The translations under genes and the position numbers were made by a program. Below, piece after piece: positions 25,748 through 37,264 of a stretch of 64,000 bases of DNA. Within the stretch, counting starts at the first letter, position 1. The number at the start of each line of letters is the position of its first letter. Below the pieces are notes generated by a model. The model saw nothing but the letters and a program-made list of their open reading frames with translations. It did no database searches and was not told the DNA's origin. Origin of the DNA: Pseudomonas putida (lineage in GTDB: Bacteria > Pseudomonadota > Gammaproteobacteria > Pseudomonadales > Pseudomonadaceae). Location: the NCBI RefSeq assembly GCF_001941965.1, contig NZ_MKZO01000006.1, positions 62,001-126,000 on the forward strand. The letters run 5' to 3'.

Positions 25748-27031
25748 TCAGTGGCCGAACCACTGGGCCGGGACGAGGACCAGGTCGGGGAAAAGCACCA
25801 GCAGGAACAGCACGATGATTTCGGCGATGAGGAACGGGAAGGTGCCCTTGAGCAGTTCCTCGTAGCGCATCCTGCCGATGCCGCAGACCACGTTGAGCAC
25901 CGTGCCCACCGGCGGGGTGATCAGGCCGATGGAGCAATTGATCATGAACAGCACGCCGAAATAGATCGGGTCGATGTTCGCGGCGGTGACCACGGGCACC
26001 AGGATCGGGGCAAGGAGCAGCACGGTGGGTGTCAGGTCCATGACCATCGAAATCACCAGGATCAGCAGCATCAGCACCACGATCAGCAGGCGCGGGCTGT
26101 CGATGACCGGCTGGATCAGGTCGATGATCTGCCCGGGGATATCGGCGATGGTGATCATCCATGCCGGAATCGAGGCGGCGGCCACCAGGAACATCACTGC
26201 GGCGGTGGTCTTGCCGGCGCGCAGCAGCAGTTCATTGAGCGACTTCAGGCTCAGCTCCCGGTAGATCAGCGAGGACACCAGCAAGGCGTAGACGCTGGCC
26301 ACGGCGCCGGCTTCGGTGGGGGTGACGACCCCGAAGCGCAGGCCGACCACGATGATCACCGGCAGCATCAAGGCCCAGAAGCTGTCCACCAGCGCCTTGA
26401 GGCGTTCCTTGAGGCTGGCCTTGGGGCTCAGTTCCACCTCGTCGTTGCGTCGGGTCATCAACCACCAGGCCACCACCAGCGCGGCGGCGATCATCAGGCC
26501 CGGGGCGATCCCGGCGAGGAACAGCTTGGTGATCGACAGTCCCGAAGCGACACCGAGCACCACGAAGCCGATGCTCGGCGGAATGATCGAGCCGAGCACC
26601 GACACCGAGGCGATCAGCCCCCCGGAGCGATTACGGTTGTAGCCGGCGATGACCATCATCGGCAGCAGCAGGGCGGTCAGCGAAGCGGCATCGGCCAGTG
26701 CCGAACCCGACAGGCTCGACAGCAGCACCCCGGCGAAGATGGTCACGTAGCCCAGCCCGCCGCGCAGGTGCCCGACCAGGGTGATGGCCAGCTTGATGAT
26801 GCGTTTGGACAGGCCGCCGGTATTCATCACTTCACCGGCGATGATGAACAGCGGAATGGCCAGCAGCGGGAAACTGCCTGCCGAGTTGATGATGTTCTGC
26901 GCGATGATCTGGCCGTCGAACAGGCCCAGCAGCCACATCAGGGCCACGCCGCAGAGAATCAGGCCATAGGCGATCGGCGTACCGATCAGGATGGCGGCCA
27001 TCAGCACGCCGACGAAAACGGACAGGGCCAT
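25748..27031 (-). CDS. TRAP transporter large permease (DctM), system 2
   Basis: This permease of 427 residues has about twelve membrane spans. Conserved stretches are GSFPLLAIPLFIIAGEVMN, SALADAASLTALLLPMM, IIPPSIGFVVLG and GLITPPVGTVLNV. Its start shares a base with the stop of dctQ (TAATG), so it is translationally coupled. It differs from the system 1 permease in many positions, consistent with separate origins rather than a local duplication. Confidence 0.93.
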   Translation of the reverse strand: MALSVFVGVLMAAILIGTPIAYGLILCGVALMWLLGLFDGQIIAQNIINSAGSFPLLAIPLFIIAGEVMNTGGLSKRIIKLAITLVGHLRGGLGYVTIFAGVLLSSLSGSALADAASLTALLLPMMVIAGYNRNRSGGLIASVSVLGSIIPPSIGFVVLGVASGLSITKLFLAGIAPGLMIAAALVVAWWLMTRRNDEVELSPKASLKERLKALVDSFWALMLPVIIVVGLRFGVVTPTEAGAVASVYALLVSSLIYRELSLKSLNELLLRAGKTTAAVMFLVAAASIPAWMITIADIPGQIIDLIQPVIDSPRLLIVVLMLLILVISMVMDLTPTVLLLAPILVPVVTAANIDPIYFGVLFMINCSIGLITPPVGTVLNVVCGIGRMRYEELLKGTFPFLIAEIIVLFLLVLFPDLVLVPAQWFGH

Positions 27032-27537
27032 TATTCGGCTGCTCCATGTTCAGTGGACGGGGTCGGCGCAGGGAGTGTGCCCATGAGGTTGCGCACCAAC
27101 TGGGTGCAGATCAGCAGCGCGCTGCAAATGGAAAAGACCAGGCCAGCGCCGTAGAACAGGGCCATGGAAACCCCCGTGGACGGAGCGCCGACATGCAGGT
27201 TGATCAGCGTCTGCTTCCAGCTGCCGTCGAGGAACAGCCAGGTGACATAGAGCATCAGCACCTGGGTCAGGGCCAGCAGGCACCTGGCGACGCCGGGCGA
27301 GGCACGGCGGGTGAGGATATCGACGCCGATATGGCCGTTTTCGTGGAGCATCAGCTGGGCGCCGGCGAAGACCAGCCAGACGAACGCCAGGCGGGAGATT
27401 TCCTCGCTGAAGAACAGGCCTGAGTTGAAGCCGTAGCGCAGCACCACATTGGCGAAGATCAGACAGGTAATGCCGACCAGGCACAGGACCACGAGGCTTT
27501 TGAGGACGAGGAAGTAGCTATCGATCAGTGTTTTCAT
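27031..27537 (-). CDS. TRAP transporter small permease (DctQ), system 2
   Basis: This 168-residue protein has four membrane segments with the DctQ marks FSEEISRLAFVWLVFAGA and HENGHIGVDILTRR. The start at 27537 has a strong AGGAGG six bases upstream; the longer frame lacks one. It is the first gene of the minus-strand operon dctQMP-hydrolase-aldolase. The region 27538-27700 upstream holds an AT-rich TTTTTATTATTAG stretch and a short palindrome that may be an operator. Confidence 0.9.
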   Translation of the reverse strand: MKTLIDSYFLVLKSLVVLCLVGITCLIFANVVLRYGFNSGLFFSEEISRLAFVWLVFAGAQLMLHENGHIGVDILTRRASPGVARCLLALTQVLMLYVTWLFLDGSWKQTLINLHVGAPSTGVSMALFYGAGLVFSICSALLICTQLVRNLMGTLPAPTPSTEHGAAE

Positions 27538-27657
27538 GGCGCCTCCTGGAACATTGCTGTCCAGAGGGCGCCGGGCGTGCCTGGTGTGAAGAAGAGGACG
27601 GCGAAGTCCAGGGATATCCGGGAGAAGGGCATCGGGGGTCACCTTTTTATTATTAGA

Positions 27658-27673
27658 CATACGTCGTCGTATG
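27658..27673. promoter_or_regulatory. Palindrome CATACG-TCGT-CGTATG, candidate operator
   Basis: Six-base arms around TCGT lie 121 bases upstream of the DctQ start, next to an AT-rich block (27644-27657). Position and symmetry fit a LysR- or GntR-type operator for the TRAP system 2 operon. The arms are short, so chance is possible. Confidence 0.35.
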
Positions 27674-27839
27674 ACTGACCCGATTGTTCAACTAAACGTG
27701 GGCGCTGCGCTGCCTCAAGATTTTTATCAGGGGGATAAGGAATGGCGATCAGTGGGCGGCCAGCCGTGCCTGCTCGAGGACGCCAATGGCCTCAAAGGCA
27801 GGCACCCGGCAATCCCACTGCGCACAAACCCATCTACGC

Positions 27840-28004
27840 TCAACCTTTCACCGGCGGCTCCTCGCTCGGCGGATCGCCCACGGTGGGTGGCATGGTCGGC
27901 TGCACCGGCACGCCCTCCGGATCCTCCTCGTCGGGTACCGCTGGCGGCAGGGTCGGGTCGTCGATATTCGGATCGGGCGTTTCCGCAGGGATAGGAATGT
28001 TCAT
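27840..28004 (-). CDS. Small proline/aspartate-rich protein
   Basis: The protein has 54 residues, mostly Pro, Asp, Glu and Val, with the recurring form TPDPNIDDPTLPPAVPD and PPTVGDPPSEEPP. It has no membrane segment or Cys and should be disordered. The start at 28004 has GAGG seven bases upstream. I recall similar short Pro-rich proteins beside the trehalose/glucan genes in other pseudomonads, which supports it as a real gene. It is divergent from glgE. The function is unknown; a stress-related role is a guess from position. Confidence 0.6.
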   Translation of the reverse strand: MNIPIPAETPDPNIDDPTLPPAVPDEEDPEGVPVQPTMPPTVGDPPSEEPPVKG

Positions 28005-28140
28005 CGCTGTACCTCGCAAGGACGTTGATCGTGTCTTTCGCTTGGACCCCTTTCCCGCAACAACGCTCATTTTTTATTGAACCCCCGCGCCTGCCATTGC
28101 TCTCAACCCTTACCGCCACGCCGTAACGGAGCGATGTTCG

Positions 28141-30168
28141 ATGACCCGCAATGAGCCTTTCGTAACCGAGCGCATGGCCGCTGCCGACAATCCCGCCGAC
28201 GATCCGCTGACCCTGTCCCAGGCCCTGTTGCTGCCCCGGGTGGTGATCGAGAACACCACGCCGGTGCTCGATGCCGGGCTGTATGCGGTCAAGACCGAGA
28301 CCGGCCGCACGGTCACCGTGGGCAGCACGGTCTACGCCGACGGCCACGATGTCCTGGCGGTGACCCTGAACTGGCGCCAGGCCCATAGCCGGCGCTGGCG
28401 CAGCATCAACATGAGTTTTCTCGGTAACGACCGCTGGGAAGGCCGCTTCAGCATCAATGAAGTGGGGCGCCATCTGTTCGTGATCGAGGCGTGGGTCGAT
28501 GCGTACGCCACCTACTGTCACGATCTGGAGAAGAAATTCGCCGCCGGGGTGAATATCGAGCTGGAATTGGAGGAGGGCCGCCTGCACCTGGAGCATGGTG
28601 CCGAACGCAGCGCCGGGCCGCTGCGCGAAGAGCTGGCCGGACTGGCCCGACGCTTGAGCAAGGGGCTGCCCGCGGCCAGTCGGGTCGAGATGCTGGTGGC
28701 CAACGATACCCGGGTGCTGATGGCCCAGGCCGATCCGCGCAGCTACCTCAGCCGCAGTCCGGAGTTTCCATTGGACGTCGAGCGCGAGCGCGCGGCCTTT
28801 GCCAGCTGGTATGAGCTGTTTCCCCGCTCGATCACCGACGATCCCCAGCGCCACGGCACCTTCAACGATGTCCACGGGCGCCTGCCGATGATTCGCGACA
28901 TGGGCTTCGATGTCCTGTACTTCCCGCCGATCCATCCCATCGGCACGAAGTTTCGCAAGGGCCGCAACAACTCGCTGACGGCCGGGCCGGACGATCCCGG
29001 CAGCCCTTATGCGATCGGCAGTCCCGACGGCGGTCATGACGCGATCCATCCGCAACTGGGCAGCCGCGAGGACTTCCGTCGCCTGGTCGCCGCTGCGGCG
29101 GAGCACGGCCTGGAGATCGCCCTCGACTTCGCCATCCAGTGCTCCCAGGACCACCCCTGGCTCAGCGAACACCCCGGCTGGTTCTCCTGGCGCCCGGACG
29201 GCAGCATCCGCTATGCGGAAAACCCGCCGAAAAAATACCAGGACATCGTCAACGTCGATTTCTACGCCGCCGACGCCGTGCCCTCGTTGTGGCTGGCGCT
29301 GCGCGATGTGGTGGAAGGCTGGGTGGCAGAGGGCGTCAAGCAGTTCCGCGTGGATAACCCGCACACCAAGCCGCTGCCGTTCTGGCAATGGCTGATCGCT
29401 GATATCCGCAGCCGCCATCCCGAGGTGATCTTCCTTGCCGAAGCCTTTACCAAGCCGGCGATGATGGCCCGTCTGGGCAAGGTCGGCTACAGCCAGAGCT
29501 ACACCTATTTCACCTGGCGCAATACCAAGGCGGAGATCCAGGAGTACTTCGAGACGCTCAACCAGCCGCCGTGGTCGCTGTGCTACCGGCCGAACTTCTT
29601 CGTCAACACGCCGGACATCAACCCGTTCTTCCTGCACACCTCGGGGCGCGCCGGGTTCCTGATCCGCGCGGCACTGGCGACCATGGGTTCGGGCCTGTGG
29701 GGCATGTACTCAGGCTTCGAGCTGTGCGAGGCGGCGCCGATCCCGGGCAAGGAGGAATACCTGGATTCGGAGAAGTACGAGATCCGCCCGCGGGACTTCA
29801 CCCAACCCGGCAACATCATCGCCGAGATCGCCCAGCTCAACCGCATCCGCCGCCAGCAGCCGGCCTTGCAGAGCCACCTGGGCGTGCGCTTCTACAACGC
29901 CTGGAACGACAACATCGTGTATTTCGGCAAGCCCGCCCCGGATGGCGAGAGCTTCGTGCTGGTCGCCATCAGCCTAGACCCGCACAACGCCCAGGAGGCG
30001 CATTTCGAGCTGCCGCTGTGGGAGCTGGGCCTGGACGACAACGCCGTGACCCGTGGCGAGGACCTGATGAACGGCCATCGCTGGGAGTGGTTCGGCAAGA
30101 CCCAGTGGATGCGCATCGAACCCTGGCACCTGCCGTTCGGTATCTGGCGCCTGGACAAGGTGCACTAG
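28141..30168 (+). CDS. glgE: Alpha-1,4-glucan:maltose-1-phosphate maltosyltransferase GlgE
   Basis: This GH13_3 enzyme of 675 residues transfers maltosyl units from maltose-1-phosphate to growing alpha-1,4-glucan. After an N-terminal beta domain (about 30-140), the barrel contains YFPPIHPIGTKFRKG, LDFAIQCSQDHPWL, FRVDNPHTKPLPFW with nucleophile Asp405, and FLAEAFTKP with acid/base Glu434. The 29-residue spacing equals that of Streptomyces GlgE. The start is ATG 28141 with GGAG about ten bases upstream; Met12 is an alternative. It is followed after 15 bases by treS-maltokinase, which makes its substrate. Confidence 0.95.
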   Translation: MTRNEPFVTERMAAADNPADDPLTLSQALLLPRVVIENTTPVLDAGLYAVKTETGRTVTVGSTVYADGHDVLAVTLNWRQAHSRRWRSINMSFLGNDRWEGRFSINEVGRHLFVIEAWVDAYATYCHDLEKKFAAGVNIELELEEGRLHLEHGAERSAGPLREELAGLARRLSKGLPAASRVEMLVANDTRVLMAQADPRSYLSRSPEFPLDVERERAAFASWYELFPRSITDDPQRHGTFNDVHGRLPMIRDMGFDVLYFPPIHPIGTKFRKGRNNSLTAGPDDPGSPYAIGSPDGGHDAIHPQLGSREDFRRLVAAAAEHGLEIALDFAIQCSQDHPWLSEHPGWFSWRPDGSIRYAENPPKKYQDIVNVDFYAADAVPSLWLALRDVVEGWVAEGVKQFRVDNPHTKPLPFWQWLIADIRSRHPEVIFLAEAFTKPAMMARLGKVGYSQSYTYFTWRNTKAEIQEYFETLNQPPWSLCYRPNFFVNTPDINPFFLHTSGRAGFLIRAALATMGSGLWGMYSGFELCEAAPIPGKEEYLDSEKYEIRPRDFTQPGNIIAEIAQLNRIRRQQPALQSHLGVRFYNAWNDNIVYFGKPAPDGESFVLVAISLDPHNAQEAHFELPLWELGLDDNAVTRGEDLMNGHRWEWFGKTQWMRIEPWHLPFGIWRLDKVH

Positions 30169-30183
30169 GAAGGGAAGTCGAGC

Positions 30184-33495
<3,312 letters not shown>

Positions 33496-35715
33496 ATGAG
33501 CGTGCACAAGAAGGAACAGGGTGGACTGGGCCGCAGCGATATCGACGACCTGGTCAATGCCAGGCACGTCGATCCGTTCGCGGTGCTCGGCGCGCACGCC
33601 GATGGTGCAGGAGGCACCTGGCTACGGGCTTACCTGCCGGAGGCCTTGAGCGTGCAGGCGCTGGGTGGCGACAGCGACGAGTTGATCGCCGAATTGCAGC
33701 AGGAGAGTGTGCCGGGCCTGTTTACCGCGCATGTGCCGCGGGGTATCGACAAATACCGCTGGCGGATCAACTGGGCCGGTGGTGAGCAGGTCACTCCGGA
33801 CCCGTACAGCTATGGCCCGCAACTCGGGGACATGGACCTTTACCTGTTCAGCGAGGGCAATCATCGCGACCTGGCCAACCGCCTCGGCTCGCAGCCGGTG
33901 ACGGTGGACGGGGTCGAGGGCGTGCGCTTCTCGGTGTGGGCGCCGAATGCCCGGCGGGTCTCGGTGGTGGGCGACTTCAACAACTGGGACGGGCGCCGGC
34001 ATCCGATGCGCCTGCGTCACGCCAGCGGGGTCTGGGAACTGTTCATTCCCGGGCTGCGCGCCGGCGAAACCTACAAATACGAAGTGCTCGGCCATGACGG
34101 CGTGCTGCCGCTCAAGGCCGACCCGCTGGCCCGGGCCACCGAACTGCCGCCAAGCACCGCCTCGAAGGTCGCCGGCCCGCTGGCCCATGAATGGCGCGAC
34201 CAGGACTGGCTGCGCGAGCGCGGCGATGCCCAGGGCGTCGGCGCACCGCTGTCGATCTACGAACTGCACGCCGGCTCCTGGCAATGCGAGCTGGACGAAG
34301 CCGGCGAGGTCAGCCGCCTGTACAACTGGCGCGAGCTCGCTGAACGGCTGATTCCCTACGTGCAGGAGCTGGGTTTCACCCATATCGAGCTGATGCCGAT
34401 CATGGAGCACCCGTTCGGCGGCTCCTGGGGTTACCAGCCACTGTCGCTGTTCGCACCGACCTCGCGCTACGGCACGGCGGAAGACTTCGCCGCCTTCGTC
34501 GATGCCTGCCACCAGGCGCGGATCGGCGTGATCCTTGACTGGGTCCCGGCGCATTTCCCCACCGACAGCCACGGCCTGGCGCGCTTCGACGGCACCGCCC
34601 TGTACGAGTACGACAACCCGCTGGAGGGCTTCCACCAGGACTGGGACACCCTGATCTACAACCTCGGCCGCACCGAGGTCCATGGCTTCATGCTGGCTTC
34701 GGCGCTGCATTGGCTGCGCGAATTCCATATCGACGGCCTGCGCGTCGATGCGGTGGCCTCGATGCTCTACCGCGACTACTCGCGCAAGGCCGGCGAATGG
34801 GTGCCCAACCGTCACGGCGGGCGGGAGAACCTCGAAGCCATCGATTTCCTTCGCCACCTCAACGAGGTGGTCAGCCTCGAAGTGCCGGGTGCGCTGGTCA
34901 TCGCCGAGGAATCCACCGCCTGGCCAGGTGTCAGCCAGCCCGTGCAGCAGGGCGGGCTGGGTTTCTCGTACAAATGGAACATGGGCTGGATGCACGACAC
35001 CCTGCACTACATCCAGAACGACCCGATCCACCGCCAGCACCATCACAACGAGATGAGTTTCGGTCTGATCTATGCCTATTCCGAGCACTTCATCCTGCCG
35101 ATCTCCCACGACGAAGTGGTCCATGGCAAGCGCTCGCTGATCGACAAGATGCCTGGCGACCGCTGGCAGAAATTCGCCAACCTGCGCGCCTACCTGGCGT
35201 TCATGTGGTGCCACCCGGGCAAGAAGCTGCTGTTCATGGGCTGCGAGTTCGGCCAGTGGCGCGAGTGGAACCATGACAGCGAGCTGGACTGGTACCTGTT
35301 GCAATACAGCGAGCATTTGGGCGTGCAGCGGCTGATCGGTGATCTCAACCGGCTGTACCGGGAAGAGGGCGCCTTGCACCAGCAGGATTGCCAGCCGCAG
35401 GGCTTCCAGTGGCTGATCGGCGATGATGCCCACAACAGCGTGTTTGCCTGGTTGCGCTGGAGCCGCGAAGGCGAGCCGCTGCTGGTGGTGGCCAACTTCA
35501 CTCCGGTACCGCGGGAGGGCTACCGGATCGGTGTGCCGTTCGGCGAGCGCTGGGACGAGGTGTTCAACAGCGATTCGCAGCGTTATGCCGGGTCGAACTT
35601 CGGCAATGAAGGGGCGGTGAAGGGCGGGACGGTGCCCAGTCATGGGCAGCCCATGTCGCTTGAGGTGAATCTGCCGCCGTTGGGGGTGCTGATCCTGCGG
35701 CCTGCTCAGCAGTAA
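33496..35715 (+). CDS. glgB: 1,4-alpha-glucan branching enzyme GlgB
   Basis: This 739-residue enzyme cuts and re-attaches glucan chains as alpha-1,6 branches. Order: N-terminal extension with a first beta domain (1-120), CBM48 (about 125-230, [22 protein letters not shown]), then the GH13 barrel with [15 protein letters not shown] (nucleophile Asp418) and VIAEEST (acid/base Glu471). The 53-residue spacing is as in E. coli GlgB. The C-terminal beta domain closes the chain. It starts immediately after the treS stop and ends the glgE-treS-glgB operon. It acts on the linear glucan made by GlgE. Confidence 0.95.
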   Translation: MSVHKKEQGGLGRSDIDDLVNARHVDPFAVLGAHADGAGGTWLRAYLPEALSVQALGGDSDELIAELQQESVPGLFTAHVPRGIDKYRWRINWAGGEQVTPDPYSYGPQLGDMDLYLFSEGNHRDLANRLGSQPVTVDGVEGVRFSVWAPNARRVSVVGDFNNWDGRRHPMRLRHASGVWELFIPGLRAGETYKYEVLGHDGVLPLKADPLARATELPPSTASKVAGPLAHEWRDQDWLRERGDAQGVGAPLSIYELHAGSWQCELDEAGEVSRLYNWRELAERLIPYVQELGFTHIELMPIMEHPFGGSWGYQPLSLFAPTSRYGTAEDFAAFVDACHQARIGVILDWVPAHFPTDSHGLARFDGTALYEYDNPLEGFHQDWDTLIYNLGRTEVHGFMLASALHWLREFHIDGLRVDAVASMLYRDYSRKAGEWVPNRHGGRENLEAIDFLRHLNEVVSLEVPGALVIAEESTAWPGVSQPVQQGGLGFSYKWNMGWMHDTLHYIQNDPIHRQHHHNEMSFGLIYAYSEHFILPISHDEVVHGKRSLIDKMPGDRWQKFANLRAYLAFMWCHPGKKLLFMGCEFGQWREWNHDSELDWYLLQYSEHLGVQRLIGDLNRLYREEGALHQQDCQPQGFQWLIGDDAHNSVFAWLRWSREGEPLLVVANFTPVPREGYRIGVPFGERWDEVFNSDSQRYAGSNFGNEGAVKGGTVPSHGQPMSLEVNLPPLGVLILRPAQQ

Positions 35716-35733
35716 TATCTTCCTGCCAGCCCA

Positions 35734-36057
35734 TCAGCGCCGACCGCGAGGTCGGCGCCGCTCCAGCAACAACAAGCGCAACGCCTTTGCCAGCAGCGCG
35801 CCCAGAATGCACCCCGCTGCCGTGGCGATGATCTGCAGCAGCAACCCCAGCCCGCTGGCCAGGCGCGGCGCCTCGGCAAAGTGGATCAGCTCCGGCCACA
35901 ACGCCAGCCACAGGGCGATGAATCCCAGCACCAGGTCGTACCACAACCCGCTGACCCCGGCCGGACGATAGCCGCGAACGAACAGGATGAACGCGCTGAA
36001 GGCCATGGCCAGCAGCACAACGCCAAACACCTGGTGAAGCGCGTCGGGTCCGGACAT
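35734..36057 (-). CDS. Small membrane protein, three or four spans
   Basis: The protein has 107 residues, hydrophobic, with spans near 8-28, 38-57 and 65-95, and an Arg-rich cytoplasmic end (RRRPRGRR). The start at 36057 overlaps the stop of the upstream Rossmann-type gene by one base (TGATG). I do not recognise the family. It lies tail to tail with glgB, 18 bases apart, and its 3' end contains a hairpin that may terminate both. Confidence 0.65.
   Translation of the reverse strand: MSGPDALHQVFGVVLLAMAFSAFILFVRGYRPAGVSGLWYDLVLGFIALWLALWPELIHFAEAPRLASGLGLLLQIIATAAGCILGALLAKALRLLLLERRRPRGRR
35737..35758. terminator. Hairpin between glgB and the convergent membrane-protein gene
   Basis: GCGCCGACC (35737-35745) pairs with GGTCGGCGC (35750-35758) around GCGA, inside the last codons of the minus-strand gene and just after the glgB stop. 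There is no T run; a bidirectional 3'-end role is inferred. Confidence 0.4.
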
Positions 36058-36671
36058 CAGGCCTGCTCCCCGTGCTCGCCGCGCAAGCGCAGGCATTGCT
36101 GGCGATGCAGGCCCAGGCGCATTTCGTCGAGCAGGGCCTCGGCGCAGTCCAGCGCCCGGCGCGCCTCGGGGCTGATGGTCGTGTCGGCGCCGCTGAAATC
36201 ATCGATGCGCAACCCCGGCAACAGGTCGGGCATCTCCACCAGTGTCCAGTCCAGCCCGCTGACGTCCAGGCTGCGCCGCAGCCCGGCACTCATGGCCTGG
36301 CCATCACTGTCATCCGGGTTCACCAGCCATTGCCAGTGCCCGAGCAGAAACAGCCGCGGCGCTCGGTCGCCGAGGCCCAGGGCAGCGTCGATCAGGCAGC
36401 CACACTGCGGCGGCAGATCTTCTTCAGGCTCAGCGCCGAGGCAGGCAAATACTACTTCCAGCCCGGCCACTGCGCGCTTCACCGTATCCACCGAATCCAG
36501 GCTGCCCAGCTTGCAGCGCAAGCCAGGCCGGGCGGTGATCCGGTTGAGATCGTCCAGCAGCGCGCTGACTTCGTGCTGGCGATGCAAGGCGGCCGCGATC
36601 AGCGCCTGGCCGAGACTGTCCAGCGGGTTGAACACGCCGAGCTTCAGGTGTGGCGTTTCGAGGTTATGCAT
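36057..36671 (-). CDS. NAD(P)-binding Rossmann-like (NmrA/SDR-type) protein
   Basis: The protein has 204 residues. The first strand and helix LGVFNPLDSLGQALIAAAL resemble a Rossmann dinucleotide site, though the usual G-x-x-G-x-x-G is degraded (N-P-x-x-x-x-G). AVAGLEVVFACLGAE and LDWTLVEMPDLLPG follow the pattern of NmrA/SDR-like proteins. With the Gly-rich loop poor, cofactor binding is uncertain and it may be a sensor or inactive relative. It is coupled with the downstream membrane protein and divergent from copD across the FNR-type palindrome. Confidence 0.6.
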   Translation of the reverse strand: MHNLETPHLKLGVFNPLDSLGQALIAAALHRQHEVSALLDDLNRITARPGLRCKLGSLDSVDTVKRAVAGLEVVFACLGAEPEEDLPPQCGCLIDAALGLGDRAPRLFLLGHWQWLVNPDDSDGQAMSAGLRRSLDVSGLDWTLVEMPDLLPGLRIDDFSGADTTISPEARRALDCAEALLDEMRLGLHRQQCLRLRGEHGEQA

Positions 36672-36742
36672 TGCAGCCTCCTGGCGCAGTCGGCAATCGA
36701 TATGACTTTCGAAGTTGCGCCTGCACCCGGAGTTCCGCCGGC

Positions 36743-36791
36743 TTGACGAGCGTCAAGCCGGGAAGCCGGCCGCCGCGTTAGGCTGACCGGC
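36743..36791 (+). promoter_or_regulatory. FNR/ANR/DNR-type box with class II promoter for copD-nnrS
   Basis: TTGACGAGCGTCAA (36743-36756) is a symmetric variant of the TTGAT-N4-ATCAA consensus, inside a perfect 10-bp-arm palindrome (36738-36761). TAGGCT at 36779-36784 fits a -10. A start near 36791 would put the box centre at -41.5, the class II position. It suggests control by low oxygen or nitric oxide. Confidence 0.6.
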
Positions 36792-36807
36792 ACAATGAGG
36801 CCCCGCC

Positions 36808-37251
36808 ATGATCTATCCCGTTCTGCTGACCCTGCATCTGTTCGCCGCCATCGTCTTTATCGGCACGGTGTTTTTCGAAGTGCTGTTTCTCGGCGCCATC
36901 CGCCAGCAGTTGCCCGACCGCCTGATGATGATGCTCGAACACGCCGTCGGCCAGCGCGCCCGGCGCCTGATGCCCTGGGTCCTGCTGGTGCTGTTCGGCG
37001 CCGGGGTCGGCATGGTTCGCGAGCGTTACATGGCGCAGGTGAGCACACCCTGGACCTCATCCTTCGGCACCTTGCTGAGCCTGAAGATCCTCGTCGCGAT
37101 CAGCGTGCTCGGGCATTTCCTCACGGCGCTCTGGATGTTCCGCAGCGGCCGCATGACGGCGAACGCGGTGCGCTTTATCCATGCCAGCGTCTTTACTCAT
37201 CTGTTGCTGATCGTGCTGCTGGCCAAGGGCATGTTTTATCTGAGCTGGTAA
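36808..37251 (+). CDS. CopD-like integral membrane protein
   Basis: The protein has 147 residues and four membrane helices, with conserved-looking His in LTLHLFAAIVFIG and GHFLTALW, as in CopD-family and heme/copper-related membrane proteins. GAGG lies seven bases before the start. It is 13 bases ahead of nnrS and shares the FNR-type promoter. Proteins of this kind often sit next to nnrS in pseudomonads; a role in metal or heme redox handling under nitrosative stress is inferred. The CopD name rests on fold and His pattern only. Confidence 0.7.
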   Translation: MIYPVLLTLHLFAAIVFIGTVFFEVLFLGAIRQQLPDRLMMMLEHAVGQRARRLMPWVLLVLFGAGVGMVRERYMAQVSTPWTSSFGTLLSLKILVAISVLGHFLTALWMFRSGRMTANAVRFIHASVFTHLLLIVLLAKGMFYLSW

Positions 37252-37264
37252 GGAGTAGGCCACG

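Noticed and set aside
25745..27154. Plus-strand open frame (469 codons) rich in His, Gln and Asp
   Set aside because: It is the antisense of the TRAP system 2 permease genes, where hydrophobic codons read backwards as His/Gln/Asp; not a real His-rich protein.
17180..27537. Island read as a genomic island with attachment sites
   Set aside because: No integrase, tRNA end or direct repeats were seen at its borders, and base composition looks like the rest of the chromosome.
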